Positions 35,143-42,469 of a stretch of 64,000 bases of DNA are shown in pieces. The stretch's first letter is position 1, and every line of letters starts with the position of its first letter. A program made the position numbers and the translations under genes. This DNA comes from Limosilactobacillus caecicola (lineage in GTDB: Bacteria; Bacillota; Bacilli; Lactobacillales; Lactobacillaceae), in contig NZ_CALPCI010000002.1 of NCBI RefSeq assembly GCF_943192935.1, forward strand, positions 248,001 to 312,000, in the 5' to 3' direction. The notes beneath the pieces are model-generated. The model searched no databases, was not told where the DNA came from, and saw only the letters and a list, made by a program, of their open reading frames with translations.

Positions 35143-35685
35143 TTAAGCTAACTTTTTCATTAACAAATAATCCGTTTGACGATCAGTCCCGACGACAAAA
35201 GTATGTTCACCAACGCGTTCAAAACCATAATGGTGGTAAAAGCCCTGCGCATTGTCATTATTTTCCCAAACGCCCAGCCAAACAGCCGGCTTATGCAACT
35301 CATCAGCAACTTCTAAAGCCGTTTTCATTAAACGACCACCGATATGTAGCTTCTGAAACCGTTGTAAAACATAGATGCGTTGAATCTCCATTGCCTCAGG
35401 ATAATCAGGCTCAGTTTGCGATGAATCCCAGTTAAGCTTCAAATATCCAGCAATCTGACCGTTGAGGTTATAAAAGTACGTCCGACTGTCTACAGCATTG
35501 ATTTCATCCCGTAATTGGTTGATTGAATAGTTAGTATCTAAAAATTCCTTGAGGTCGGCTGGGTCATTGTCAGCACCAAATGTTTCAGTAAAGGTTTGTT
35601 TAGCAATCTTTTGCAACCGTTCCAAATCCATTGGATCGTCAGTCACTAATTGCAAGTGGGGATCATTAACCGTATTAAGTGCCAT
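35143..35685 (-). CDS. GNAT family N-acetyltransferase
   Basis: 180 residues. The acetyl-CoA binding region QRIYVLQRFQKLHIGGRLMKTAL near residues 106-128 has the R/Q-x-x-G-x-G/A-like loop, followed by LHKPAVWLGVWENNDNAQGFYHHYGF, the motif B typical of protein or small-molecule acetylases. The RBS is CGGAGG. Single gene; the substrate is unknown. TFTETFG at residues 31-37 is frequent in the family related to polyamine or unknown amine acetylation. Confidence 0.85.
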   Translation of the reverse strand: MALNTVNDPHLQLVTDDPMDLERLQKIAKQTFTETFGADNDPADLKEFLDTNYSINQLRDEINAVDSRTYFYNLNGQIAGYLKLNWDSSQTEPDYPEAMEIQRIYVLQRFQKLHIGGRLMKTALEVADELHKPAVWLGVWENNDNAQGFYHHYGFERVGEHTFVVGTDRQTDYLLMKKLA

Positions 35686-35822
35686 AAAAATTACCTCCGG
35701 TAGTTAATTAATTCGTTGCTTAAACAATACCGTGGATTAGTGGCCCCTGTCAAAATAATTATTTTACTTTACATAATATATATTAAGCAAAGTAGTTATA
35801 ATTTAAATCAGTGGTCCCCTCA

Positions 35823-36416
35823 TTAAGATTTGAATTGTTGGTGAACGAGCCGGTTTAAATAACGTTGCCGGCGTTGAGCAGTTGAATGCGTAATGCCACC
35901 AAAGTTTTGCCAATGACGATCGCGAAAGCCAAGTTGCCTCAAGGTTTTGTTAACAAAAATCTTTTGAACAGCATTTCCCATCCACAACCGTAAATACCAG
36001 GTTGGTGAAGTTGAAGTTGTCAGAACATAGCAATGTTTGATGTTGGAAAGCTCACCGTGAATGCCAGTCCTCGTCACAGTATGGGATAAACCTGGGCCTT
36101 CCTTCATCACTTTATCAATGAATCCTTTCAACATTCCCGGGATACTATTCCACCAAACGGGTGTAATAAAGATAATTGCTGACGCCCGTTGAATGGACGT
36201 CAAATAATCCTTGACTAATGGATCAACAGTTTGACCAGCCTGATAAAGGCTCAATTCATGGGTTGAATAACGTGGATCAAAATTGTCGGTATACAAATCA
36301 ATGGTCCGAAAGCTTTGCTGATGTTCCTGTAAATTATGTTCCACGGTCGTCAGAACGGCGTGGTTAAAGCTATGATCATACGGATGACAATAGATAATTA
36401 AAATTTGTTCGTTCAT
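35823..36416 (-). CDS. NAD(P)H-dependent flavodoxin-fold oxidoreductase
   Basis: 197 residues of the KefF/YwrO/MdaB-like quinone reductase class. ILIIYCHPYDHSFN at residues 5-18 is the FMN phosphate-binding start, and ITPVWWNSIPGMLKGFIDKV near 100-118 is the flavin and substrate region. It lies 15 bases after a TetR gene, so expression probably depends on that repressor. Such reductases often answer to quinones or electrophiles; the inducer is not known. Confidence 0.87.
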   Translation of the reverse strand: MNEQILIIYCHPYDHSFNHAVLTTVEHNLQEHQQSFRTIDLYTDNFDPRYSTHELSLYQAGQTVDPLVKDYLTSIQRASAIIFITPVWWNSIPGMLKGFIDKVMKEGPGLSHTVTRTGIHGELSNIKHCYVLTTSTSPTWYLRLWMGNAVQKIFVNKTLRQLGFRDRHWQNFGGITHSTAQRRQRYLNRLVHQQFKS

Positions 36417-36431
36417 TGGTAATTCCTTCCG

Positions 36432-36956
36432 TTAGTTTAATTCGGTCAACGCTGCTGCAACTAGTACGGGATCGTATTCGATGATGTGATTGATGATCAA
36501 CGAAGTATATCCCTGAATAAACGACCACAACTTAATCAACAAATGTTCATCACTGCAATTGCCATGATTAGCTTCGTGGACAATTTGACGAACTAAATTC
36601 AAAAATGAAAAATCTTGGACCGGGTGACGCATAATATTAATCGCCTGTGGATTGAAGAATAAAAAACTCATTAAATTTGGCTCCAATTGAAATTGATCAC
36701 ACAATTGTTGAGCAATTTGTAACAATTGATCCTCAGGTGATCGATTCCGGTTTAGTGATAAACCTTGAACAAATTGTGCAGATAGTTCAATGGTGGCCTG
36801 TTTAAATAAGGCATCTTTACCTTCAAAGTGTTTATAAATCGCTGTGGCGGATAAGCCTAAGGCTTTTGCTAATTTCCGCATTGAAAATTGTTGATACCCT
36901 ACCTCGCGAATCTGTTGAATCGTCATTGTCATAATTTTTTGCTTCGTAGACGGCAT
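36432..36956 (-). CDS. TetR/AcrR family transcriptional regulator
   Basis: 174 residues. The N-terminal helix-turn-helix is REVGYQQFSMRKLAKALGLSATAIYKHFEGKDALFKQA (split here: REVGYQQFSMRK, then LAKALGLSATAIYKHF at about 27-42). The C-terminal ligand-binding part has no identified partner. It leads the two-gene unit with the flavodoxin-fold reductase. Two palindromes before its start are likely operators, giving autoregulation. The RBS AGGAGGA is close to the ATG. Confidence 0.88.
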   Translation of the reverse strand: MPSTKQKIMTMTIQQIREVGYQQFSMRKLAKALGLSATAIYKHFEGKDALFKQATIELSAQFVQGLSLNRNRSPEDQLLQIAQQLCDQFQLEPNLMSFLFFNPQAINIMRHPVQDFSFLNLVRQIVHEANHGNCSDEHLLIKLWSFIQGYTSLIINHIIEYDPVLVAAALTELN

Positions 36957-36968
36957 GTGTTCCTCCTA

Positions 36969-37016
36969 GTTAACAGTGTTAACCATATCTTTTGAGACTA
37001 TGTTAACACCGTTAAC
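36969..37016 (-). promoter_or_regulatory. Paired operators of the TetR regulator
   Basis: GTTAACA-G-TGTTAAC (36969-36983) is a perfect 15-base palindrome and GTTAACA-C-CGTTAAC (37002-37016) differs at one arm position. They are 33 bases apart centre to centre and lie 13 bases and more upstream of the TetR start, bracketing its promoter. Binding by the adjacent TetR is inferred. Confidence 0.8.
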
Positions 37017-37030
37017 TAGCAAAGACAAAT

Positions 37031-37056
37031 AAAAACCACCCCCAAAGGTGGTTTTT
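37031..37056 (-). terminator. Terminator of the msrBA unit
   Basis: AAAAACCACC pairs with GGTGGTTTTT around a 6-base loop. It lies just after msrA on the minus strand; the stem also works on the plus strand. Confidence 0.85.
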
Positions 37057-37081
37057 ATCATTCGTGTTAATCAATCAACAC

Positions 37082-37618
37082 TCACTTTTGCCAATGCTCT
37101 TTGATAAACTGCTCCCGTCCCCCTGCTTCTTCAATCGCATAGTGTAACTGATCTTTTTTATAGAAGTCCTGGTGATATTCTTCAGCTGGGTAAAATGGTT
37201 GAGCTGGCTCAATTTTAGTAACGATTGGCTGATCAAATCGTTCACTAGCCGCTAGCGCTGCTTTGGATTTTTCAGCTAACTGCTTTTGTTTTTCATCTTG
37301 ATAATAGATTACAGGACGGTACTGATCCCCGCGATCTTGAAACTGTCCCATTGCGTCAGTCGGGTCTGTGACCTGCCAATAATATCCGAGTAACTTAGAG
37401 TACGGCATGATAGTCGGATCGTAGGTAATCTCAACGGCTTCAGTATGGCCAGTTGTACCAGAACACACCTCTTCATAGGTCGGGTGAGGAACATGACCAC
37501 CTGTATAACCACTCACAACCTTTTCAATGCCTGGTAAGGAATCGAATGGCTGGACCATGCACCAAAAACACCCACCAGCAAAAATTGCTGTCTTTAACTG
37601 TGCAGATTGTTCTGCCAT
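37082..37618 (-). CDS. msrA: Peptide-methionine (S)-S-oxide reductase
   Basis: Repairs S-methionine sulfoxide in proteins. 178 residues with catalytic Cys17 in [29 protein letters not shown] follows as usual. The second gene of an msrB-msrA unit, 15 bases after msrB, giving repair of both sulfoxide isomers. The starting RBS is GGGAGGGAAG. Confidence 0.95.
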   Translation of the reverse strand: MAEQSAQLKTAIFAGGCFWCMVQPFDSLPGIEKVVSGYTGGHVPHPTYEEVCSGTTGHTEAVEITYDPTIMPYSKLLGYYWQVTDPTDAMGQFQDRGDQYRPVIYYQDEKQKQLAEKSKAALAASERFDQPIVTKIEPAQPFYPAEEYHQDFYKKDQLHYAIEEAGGREQFIKEHWQK

Positions 37619-37633
37619 GATTGCTTCCCTCCC

Positions 37634-38050
37634 TTAGTCAAATAGCTGACGGTATTCACCATAGCCACGGGCTTCTAATTGGTCATAGGGAATAAAATCC
37701 AGTGCTGCAGAATTAATGCAATAACGTAGTCCGCCCTGATCAACCGGTCCGTCAGTGAAAACGTGACCTAAATGCGAGTCCGCGTCAGGGCTGCGAACTT
37801 CCGTCCTTTCCATCCCGAGCGACTGATCACGATGCATGGTTAACTTGGTAATTGGTTTCGTAAACGCTGGCCAACCACAACCAGAGTCATATTTATCCTG
37901 ACTCGAAAATAGTGGTTCACCGGACACAATGTCGACATAGATACCCCGTTCAAAGAAATTATCATACTTTCCAGTAAACGGTCGTTCGGTAGCGGCGTGT
38001 TGGGTGACCTCAAATTGTTCCGGAGTTAATTTATCTAAATCTTTCTTCAT
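37634..38050 (-). CDS. msrB: Peptide-methionine (R)-S-oxide reductase
   Basis: Repairs R-methionine sulfoxide; 138 residues from ATG 38050 after GGGAGG. Catalytic Cys111 is in RYCINSAAL; Cys58 in SGCGWPAF is placed for recycling. No paired CxxC zinc motifs are present, so it is the metal-free form. An upstream in-frame start at 38086 lies within a terminator hairpin and is rejected. Confidence 0.94.
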   Translation of the reverse strand: MKKDLDKLTPEQFEVTQHAATERPFTGKYDNFFERGIYVDIVSGEPLFSSQDKYDSGCGWPAFTKPITKLTMHRDQSLGMERTEVRSPDADSHLGHVFTDGPVDQGGLRYCINSAALDFIPYDQLEARGYGEYRQLFD

Positions 38051-38069
38051 CTCTCTAACCTCCCGAAAT

Positions 38070-38107
38070 AAAAAATAAAAAAGCATTCAACGGTTTCAGT
38101 TGAATGC
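38070..38107 (-). terminator. Terminator or leader attenuator before msrB
   Basis: GCATTCAA and TTGAATGC form an 8-bp stem with a 9-base loop; reading the minus strand it is followed by TTTTTT-ATTTT. It ends the S-component/kinase transcript, but it also lies only about 20 bases before the msrB start. Confidence 0.75.
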
Positions 38108-38151
38108 AATTGTATTGAATCGCTCTACCAATGTCAATCACTTTTCGAGGG

Positions 38152-38652
38152 TTATAATTTAATGCGTTTGTTGATTGCCGGGACCACTAACTGGGCAATG
38201 ATCACGCCGACAATTCCCTGCAATAAGTTAGTACCAATCCCTAGTAGTCCCGCAGTCCAGGTATATAATAACGAATCAGCAAAGAAGTAACAAATTACCA
38301 TTACCAGTGCTGATATCATCAGGGCCAGCCATTGGGCCCCTTTATGGTTTCCTGCTTTACGGTACAGCCAACCAGCAATCAGCCCTTCTAGGCCATGTGC
38401 CAATAGTGAGAATGGTGCATATTGAGTAAAACCCGAAATCAGGTCCAAAAATAGGCCGCCTAGACCACCAACTGCCAATCCATAGACTGGCCCCAATAGC
38501 ATTGCGGCAATTAAAATTCCCGCATCGCAAAGGTTAATATTACCGTGGGTCCACGGAATTGGAATGATAAAAATGCGGCCAAACACAATGGAAATAGCCA
38601 GCAATAATGCCCCAAAGATTAATCTTTTTAATTGGCGGACGGAATTATTCAT
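38152..38652 (-). CDS. ECF transporter S component, probably for vitamin B6
   Basis: 166 residues with about six helices, without ATPase domain: the substrate-binding part of an energy-coupling factor transporter that uses shared EcfA/EcfT proteins. Motifs FGRIFIIPIPWTHGNINLCDAGILIAAML and GPVYGLAVGGLGGLFLDLI are typical of the HmpT/PdxU/ThiW-like group. Its 11-base distance from the pyridoxine-type kinase gene points to pyridoxine or a relative as substrate (PdxU2-like); a hydroxymethylpyrimidine carrier is the alternative. Confidence 0.82.
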   Translation of the reverse strand: MNNSVRQLKRLIFGALLLAISIVFGRIFIIPIPWTHGNINLCDAGILIAAMLLGPVYGLAVGGLGGLFLDLISGFTQYAPFSLLAHGLEGLIAGWLYRKAGNHKGAQWLALMISALVMVICYFFADSLLYTWTAGLLGIGTNLLQGIVGVIIAQLVVPAINKRIKL

Positions 38653-38663
38653 AGCACTTCTCC

Positions 38664-39521
38664 TTAGTTCAATTCTGTCTTGGTGAGTTGCTGAATGAGG
38701 TGACCTAGCTTTAAACCATATTTACGGTCTGTAATTGGTTCCTGAGCAGTACTTTGGATGGCCGTGTAAATAAGCTGCGTTGCTTTTTTAACAGCGGCTT
38801 CTGTGGAGTTGCCACTCATTAACAATCCCAATAAAAGGGCCGCAAACGTATCTCCAGTCCCAAAAAAATGACCTGCAACAGCAGGATTACCAATAAACTG
38901 GAATTGATCCCCTCTTTGAGGAACCACACAACCAACCTGCCGACCAATTTTAACTCCCGTAATGATTACCTGAGACTTAATTTCAAATTCGATTAACCGC
39001 CTCAGTAGTTGCTGAGCTTTCTCTTGTGTCGCTGGTAAGGAAGGCTCTTCACCAGCCAGTAAACACAACTCGGTCCAATTAGGCGTAATGAGCGTGGCCT
39101 GCTGGCACAGTTGCCGGATTTCACCAACATAATCACTAGAAAGTCCTGGGTACAATTTTCCTTCATCCCCCATTACGGGATCAACAAAGATTGGTCCAGT
39201 TGTTTCAGTCATTTTCAACAGCCGGTTAATCGATGCCACGAGTTCGTCTTGGCCCAAATAGCCAACCAGAATTCCTTTAAAGTTGAGCCCTTGGACACGT
39301 TGCCAGTGGCGAATCGTTTTTTGCAACCAATCGTTGGTTGCTAATCGCTCTGGAGTACCGAAACCTTCTGTTTGAGTGGATAACAAGGCTGTTGGCAGCA
39401 TGGCGGTCGTATAATCCAGCGCCTGCAGAATAGTTACCGCAGCGACTGTTGAAATCTGTCCCAGTGCTGAAAAATCTTCAATTACTAAGACCTCTTGACC
39501 GCTAATCATGTCCACCTTCAT
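38664..39521 (-). CDS. pdxK: Pyridoxal/pyridoxamine kinase-like protein (PdxY/ThiD type)
   Basis: Ribokinase-family vitamin kinase of 285 residues that phosphorylates B6 vitamers. Seen are the N-terminal EDFSALGQISTVAAV substrate region, DPVMGDEGKLYPGLSSDYV near residues 115-133, TPNWTELCLLAG near 148-159 and the anion-hole/catalytic GTGDTFAALLLG near 222-233 with catalytic Asp. Together with the S component it forms a salvage unit. The start is uncertain between 39521 and an ATG 12 bases further in. Confidence 0.86.
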   Translation of the reverse strand: MKVDMISGQEVLVIEDFSALGQISTVAAVTILQALDYTTAMLPTALLSTQTEGFGTPERLATNDWLQKTIRHWQRVQGLNFKGILVGYLGQDELVASINRLLKMTETTGPIFVDPVMGDEGKLYPGLSSDYVGEIRQLCQQATLITPNWTELCLLAGEEPSLPATQEKAQQLLRRLIEFEIKSQVIITGVKIGRQVGCVVPQRGDQFQFIGNPAVAGHFFGTGDTFAALLLGLLMSGNSTEAAVKKATQLIYTAIQSTAQEPITDRKYGLKLGHLIQQLTKTELN

Positions 39522-39533
39522 TCCCTCTCAATA

Positions 39534-39557
39534 GTTTAACTATACTGTTAAGTATAC
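39534..39557 (-). repeat. Tandem 12-base repeat upstream of pdxK
   Basis: GTTTAACTATAC and TGTTAAGTATAC follow directly, with 9 of 12 positions equal. It lies about 13-36 bases before the pdxK start, where a promoter or regulator site is expected; TATAGT and TATACT on the minus strand could serve as -10. Confidence 0.5.
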
Positions 39558-39580
39558 AGCAACTATCGGACCCGGCCAAT

Positions 39581-39604
39581 AAAAAAGCCGAATTTTACCT
39601 CGGC
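39581..39604 (-). terminator. Terminator of the TauE/DUF1634 unit
   Basis: GCCGA and TCGGC around an 8-base loop, followed by a T6 run on the minus strand. Confidence 0.75.
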
Positions 39605-39613
39605 ACTTTCCAT

Positions 39614-39997
39614 TTAAATTCCATACATTCCAATCACCATCGCAATCACCAAGATAATCATCACGATTGTGGTAATCCAAACATACAAGTGATCCTTCAT
39701 GACCGCAAAAGCATAGATCGATACCAACACCCGGAGTGCTGGTGTCAAAATTAACAAAAATAATCCGGTCATAATCACAGCATATGGCTTGAACGATACC
39801 AAACCACGGCCAATTGCAGCGAAGGAATGGGGAAAACTATTACCAGCATAACCTGATTGACCACTGACGAAAAACATTACCAGACCGCAAACGATCACAA
39901 TTGCTGAGATAATGACCCCAATTTGCATAATGACTGCAATCACTTTTTCAACCCGAGCCATTTCCGCGCGAGTTTGCGCGCTTTCTTTACTAGCCAT
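39614..39997 (-). CDS. DUF1634 membrane protein, partner of TauE/SafE
   Basis: 127 residues with three helices at about 25-47, 77-97 and 103-125. The family is found beside TauE/SafE-type exporters and is thought to assist them; its role is not known. The start codon overlaps the stop of the upstream exporter gene by one base, a sign of coupled translation. Confidence 0.88.
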   Translation of the reverse strand: MASKESAQTRAEMARVEKVIAVIMQIGVIISAIVIVCGLVMFFVSGQSGYAGNSFPHSFAAIGRGLVSFKPYAVIMTGLFLLILTPALRVLVSIYAFAVMKDHLYVWITTIVMIILVIAMVIGMYGI

Positions 39998-40872
39998 TAG
40001 TTAATCACCCCACAACCTTTGAGAATCATCTGAATCCCCATGATAAAAAGAATTGGTACAAAGATCATTCGTAATAGCCGGGGCTGAATGCGCTGCATTA
40101 ACCGGGTGCCAATTGCGGCCCCGATCAAAATACCGATTGCTAACGGTGCCGCAATGTGCGGATGAATTGACCCGTTAAAAAAGTAAACCGTCGCACTGGC
40201 AGCAGCGGTGACCCCCATCATTAAATTACTAGTGGCACTAGATGGTTTCAACGGCATTTTCATAATGGTATCCATCGCAATAACTTTGAAAACACCGCTA
40301 CCAATTCCCAATAAACCACTCGCTAAGCCGGCAGCGTACATCATTGCAAAACCACCTGGAACGTGCGTCACCTGGTAATATTTCTCTTCTTGTGCTAATT
40401 GGTCATAATAAGAGCCCTGTAATTTAAGTTTAGTGGCCCAGCGGTCATCATCGACATTTGTAGCGTCTTGTTTAATCTTGCCACGGAGCTTTTGAACCAT
40501 ATTGTAAGTGGAGTAAATCAAAAAGAGACCAAAAATAACTTCGAGCCATTTCCCCTTAATCACTCCGGTTAAAATTGCTCCCGTAATTGCCCCAACGGTG
40601 GTGGCAATTTCTAAAAACATAGCGACACGCAGGTTCAATAAGTCATCTTTCAGGTACGCAATCGTGGATCCGGAACTCGTTGCAATCACTGCAATCACAC
40701 TCGCCCCAATTGCATACCGCATTGGTAATCCCATCAAGACGCTGAGGATCGGAATAATAATCATTCCGCCACCAATGCCCAATAAGGCACCTAAAGAACC
40801 CGCAAAAATGCCGACGAACAGTAAAATGGCAGCTTGCGTTACCAAGGCCAATTCCCCCTTCATCTCAAACAT
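39997..40872 (-). CDS. TauE/SafE family anion exporter
   Basis: Integral membrane protein of 291 residues with about eight helices. The family repeat GSLGALLGIGGGMIIIP is at residues 25-41 and the second GLASGLLGIGSGVFKVI at about 180-196. Family members move sulfite, sulfoacetate or other organic anions. The substrate here is unknown. It is paired with the DUF1634 gene in one unit. Confidence 0.9.
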   Translation of the reverse strand: MFEMKGELALVTQAAILLFVGIFAGSLGALLGIGGGMIIIPILSVLMGLPMRYAIGASVIAVIATSSGSTIAYLKDDLLNLRVAMFLEIATTVGAITGAILTGVIKGKWLEVIFGLFLIYSTYNMVQKLRGKIKQDATNVDDDRWATKLKLQGSYYDQLAQEEKYYQVTHVPGGFAMMYAAGLASGLLGIGSGVFKVIAMDTIMKMPLKPSSATSNLMMGVTAAASATVYFFNGSIHPHIAAPLAIGILIGAAIGTRLMQRIQPRLLRMIFVPILFIMGIQMILKGCGVIN

Positions 40873-40927
40873 TCTTACGGGTTCTTATTCTACTACATTT
40901 TTTCGTTTGAACAAATACCAAGACGAC

Positions 40928-41320
40928 TTAACAATCGTGAGCTTTCATCATTTGCGGCTGGTCAAGCCCATCGGCACTTACGTCAAGAATTTCGAGGTCA
41001 TCAGTCAGAAAACCATGAGGTGACTTTAAAGGCATTGTAAATGAGCTTTGATTAAAGGTGACTGTCATTTCATCATCAAACTGCGGTTTTGTATAGCCCT
41101 TATAAAAGATGGTTCCCAAGTTTGAATTAAAATTGGCGTCAAAATCTTTAAAGTCCTTATCTTTGTCCACAAAAATCAACTTAAAATTATCATCGAGTGA
41201 GCAATTACCGAGGGCGGAAAAAGGTCCTACCCCATCATCGTAGTCCAAAAGCATCTTCTTGTATGGGGCTAAGTAGCGGGCAAGCCGCTGATTAGCTTCA
41301 TCAGTGAATGTTAGGTACAT
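40928..41320 (-). CDS. HesB/IscA-like iron-sulfur biosynthesis family protein
   Basis: 130 residues of the YneR-like branch common in lactobacilli. The ATG at 41320 follows AAGGAGGG, so the longer frame starting at 41356 is rejected. Only Cys is seen at GNCSLDDNF and at the C-terminus (AHDC), so the usual three-Cys IscA pattern is absent. Cluster carrying is therefore doubtful. It may bind iron or act in regulation; function is not known. Confidence 0.75.
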   Translation of the reverse strand: MYLTFTDEANQRLARYLAPYKKMLLDYDDGVGPFSALGNCSLDDNFKLIFVDKDKDFKDFDANFNSNLGTIFYKGYTKPQFDDEMTVTFNQSSFTMPLKSPHGFLTDDLEILDVSADGLDQPQMMKAHDC

Positions 41321-41398
41321 TGTAATCCCTCCTTTAATGACTATTATTATACACAATTTCGCTTTAGCTTACAAAATGTAAGTGTAGATAAAATAAAA

Positions 41399-41424
41399 AA
41401 TCCTTCCAGTTAGGTGGAAGGATT
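41399..41424 (-). terminator. Terminator of ppaC
   Basis: AATCCTTCC pairs with GGAAGGATT around an 8-base loop, with a T-rich tail on the minus strand. Confidence 0.85.
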
Positions 41425-41435
41425 CAAGACCATTG

Positions 41436-42368
41436 TTAGCCTTCAAAAGCGTCGGTCAATGGTGGGACCACTTGCTTCTTCCGGGAAACCACACCAGGGA
41501 GGTTCATCCGGTGTGCATCATTCAACTTCTTGCCAAAGGCCTTTTCAACTTTGTCAGTGTTGGCACCAACCACTAACAGGTCGGAATCACTGTTCAAAAT
41601 GTTGGTAGCAATTAGGATAAAGGTATCGTAACCATTAGCATCCATCAACGATTGCATTTCCTTTTCAAGGTCTGCTTGACGAGCAAATACATCATCCAAA
41701 TCTACCGTGTTGACTTGGCCAATACGAACGGTTGAGCCATTCAATTCAAAGGACTTGGCATCGCCGTCCACAATGTCGTTATCAGACTTAGCGTCCAGGT
41801 TAGTACCAGCCTTCAACATCTTAATACCATAGTCTTCGTAATCAACGTCAGCAATCTTAGCCAGCGCCTTCACTGCTTCACGATCATGGTCAGTCGTAGT
41901 TGGTGACTTAAGTAATAAGGTGTCAGAAATAATTGCAGATAACATCATCCCTGCTAAGTCAGCTGGAATGTCGATATGCTTATCTTCAAATAATTCGTAG
42001 ATCACAGTGCTGACACAACCATAGGGACGCACAGTTGCCCATAGTGGTTGGGCAGTGTTGAAGTTAGCGATCCGGTGGTGGTCAACAAGGTGAGTAACTT
42101 GAACTTTGTCAATATCTTCGACACTTTGTTGAGGTTCGTTGTGGTCAACAAGCATTACCTGATCAACTTCGTTAGCGACCGTCTTTACAACCCGTGGAGC
42201 CGTCATATTAAAGTGGTCTAAGGCATACTTAGTTTCGTCGTTTGGTTCACCCAAAGCAACCGCTTCGGTCTCATAACCAAGTTGGTTTTGTAAATAAGAA
42301 AACGCCATCGCTGCAGTAATTGCATCGGTGTCGGGGTTTTGGTGACCAAATACTAATTCTTTACTCAT
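41436..42368 (-). CDS. ppaC: Manganese-dependent inorganic pyrophosphatase
   Basis: Family II PPase of the DHH phosphoesterase fold that hydrolyses PPi. 310 residues. Metal ligands are His9, Asp13 and Asp15 in GHQNPDTDA, then DHNEPQQS and DHHRIANF. The C-terminal [11 protein letters not shown] carries the Ser-Arg-Lys-Lys phosphate site. RBS GAGGAGG. Monocistronic. This enzyme drives nucleotide and fatty acid synthesis forward by removing PPi. Confidence 0.96.
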   Translation of the reverse strand: MSKELVFGHQNPDTDAITAAMAFSYLQNQLGYETEAVALGEPNDETKYALDHFNMTAPRVVKTVANEVDQVMLVDHNEPQQSVEDIDKVQVTHLVDHHRIANFNTAQPLWATVRPYGCVSTVIYELFEDKHIDIPADLAGMMLSAIISDTLLLKSPTTTDHDREAVKALAKIADVDYEDYGIKMLKAGTNLDAKSDNDIVDGDAKSFELNGSTVRIGQVNTVDLDDVFARQADLEKEMQSLMDANGYDTFILIATNILNSDSDLLVVGANTDKVEKAFGKKLNDAHRMNLPGVVSRKKQVVPPLTDAFEG

Positions 42369-42469
42369 AATGCTGGATTCCTCCTCAAAATAGTGATGCT
42401 TTCACATCTCATCACAAATAATCATATCACGTCTTGATCAATTCTTCAGAGTTTTTTTGGACAAATTAC

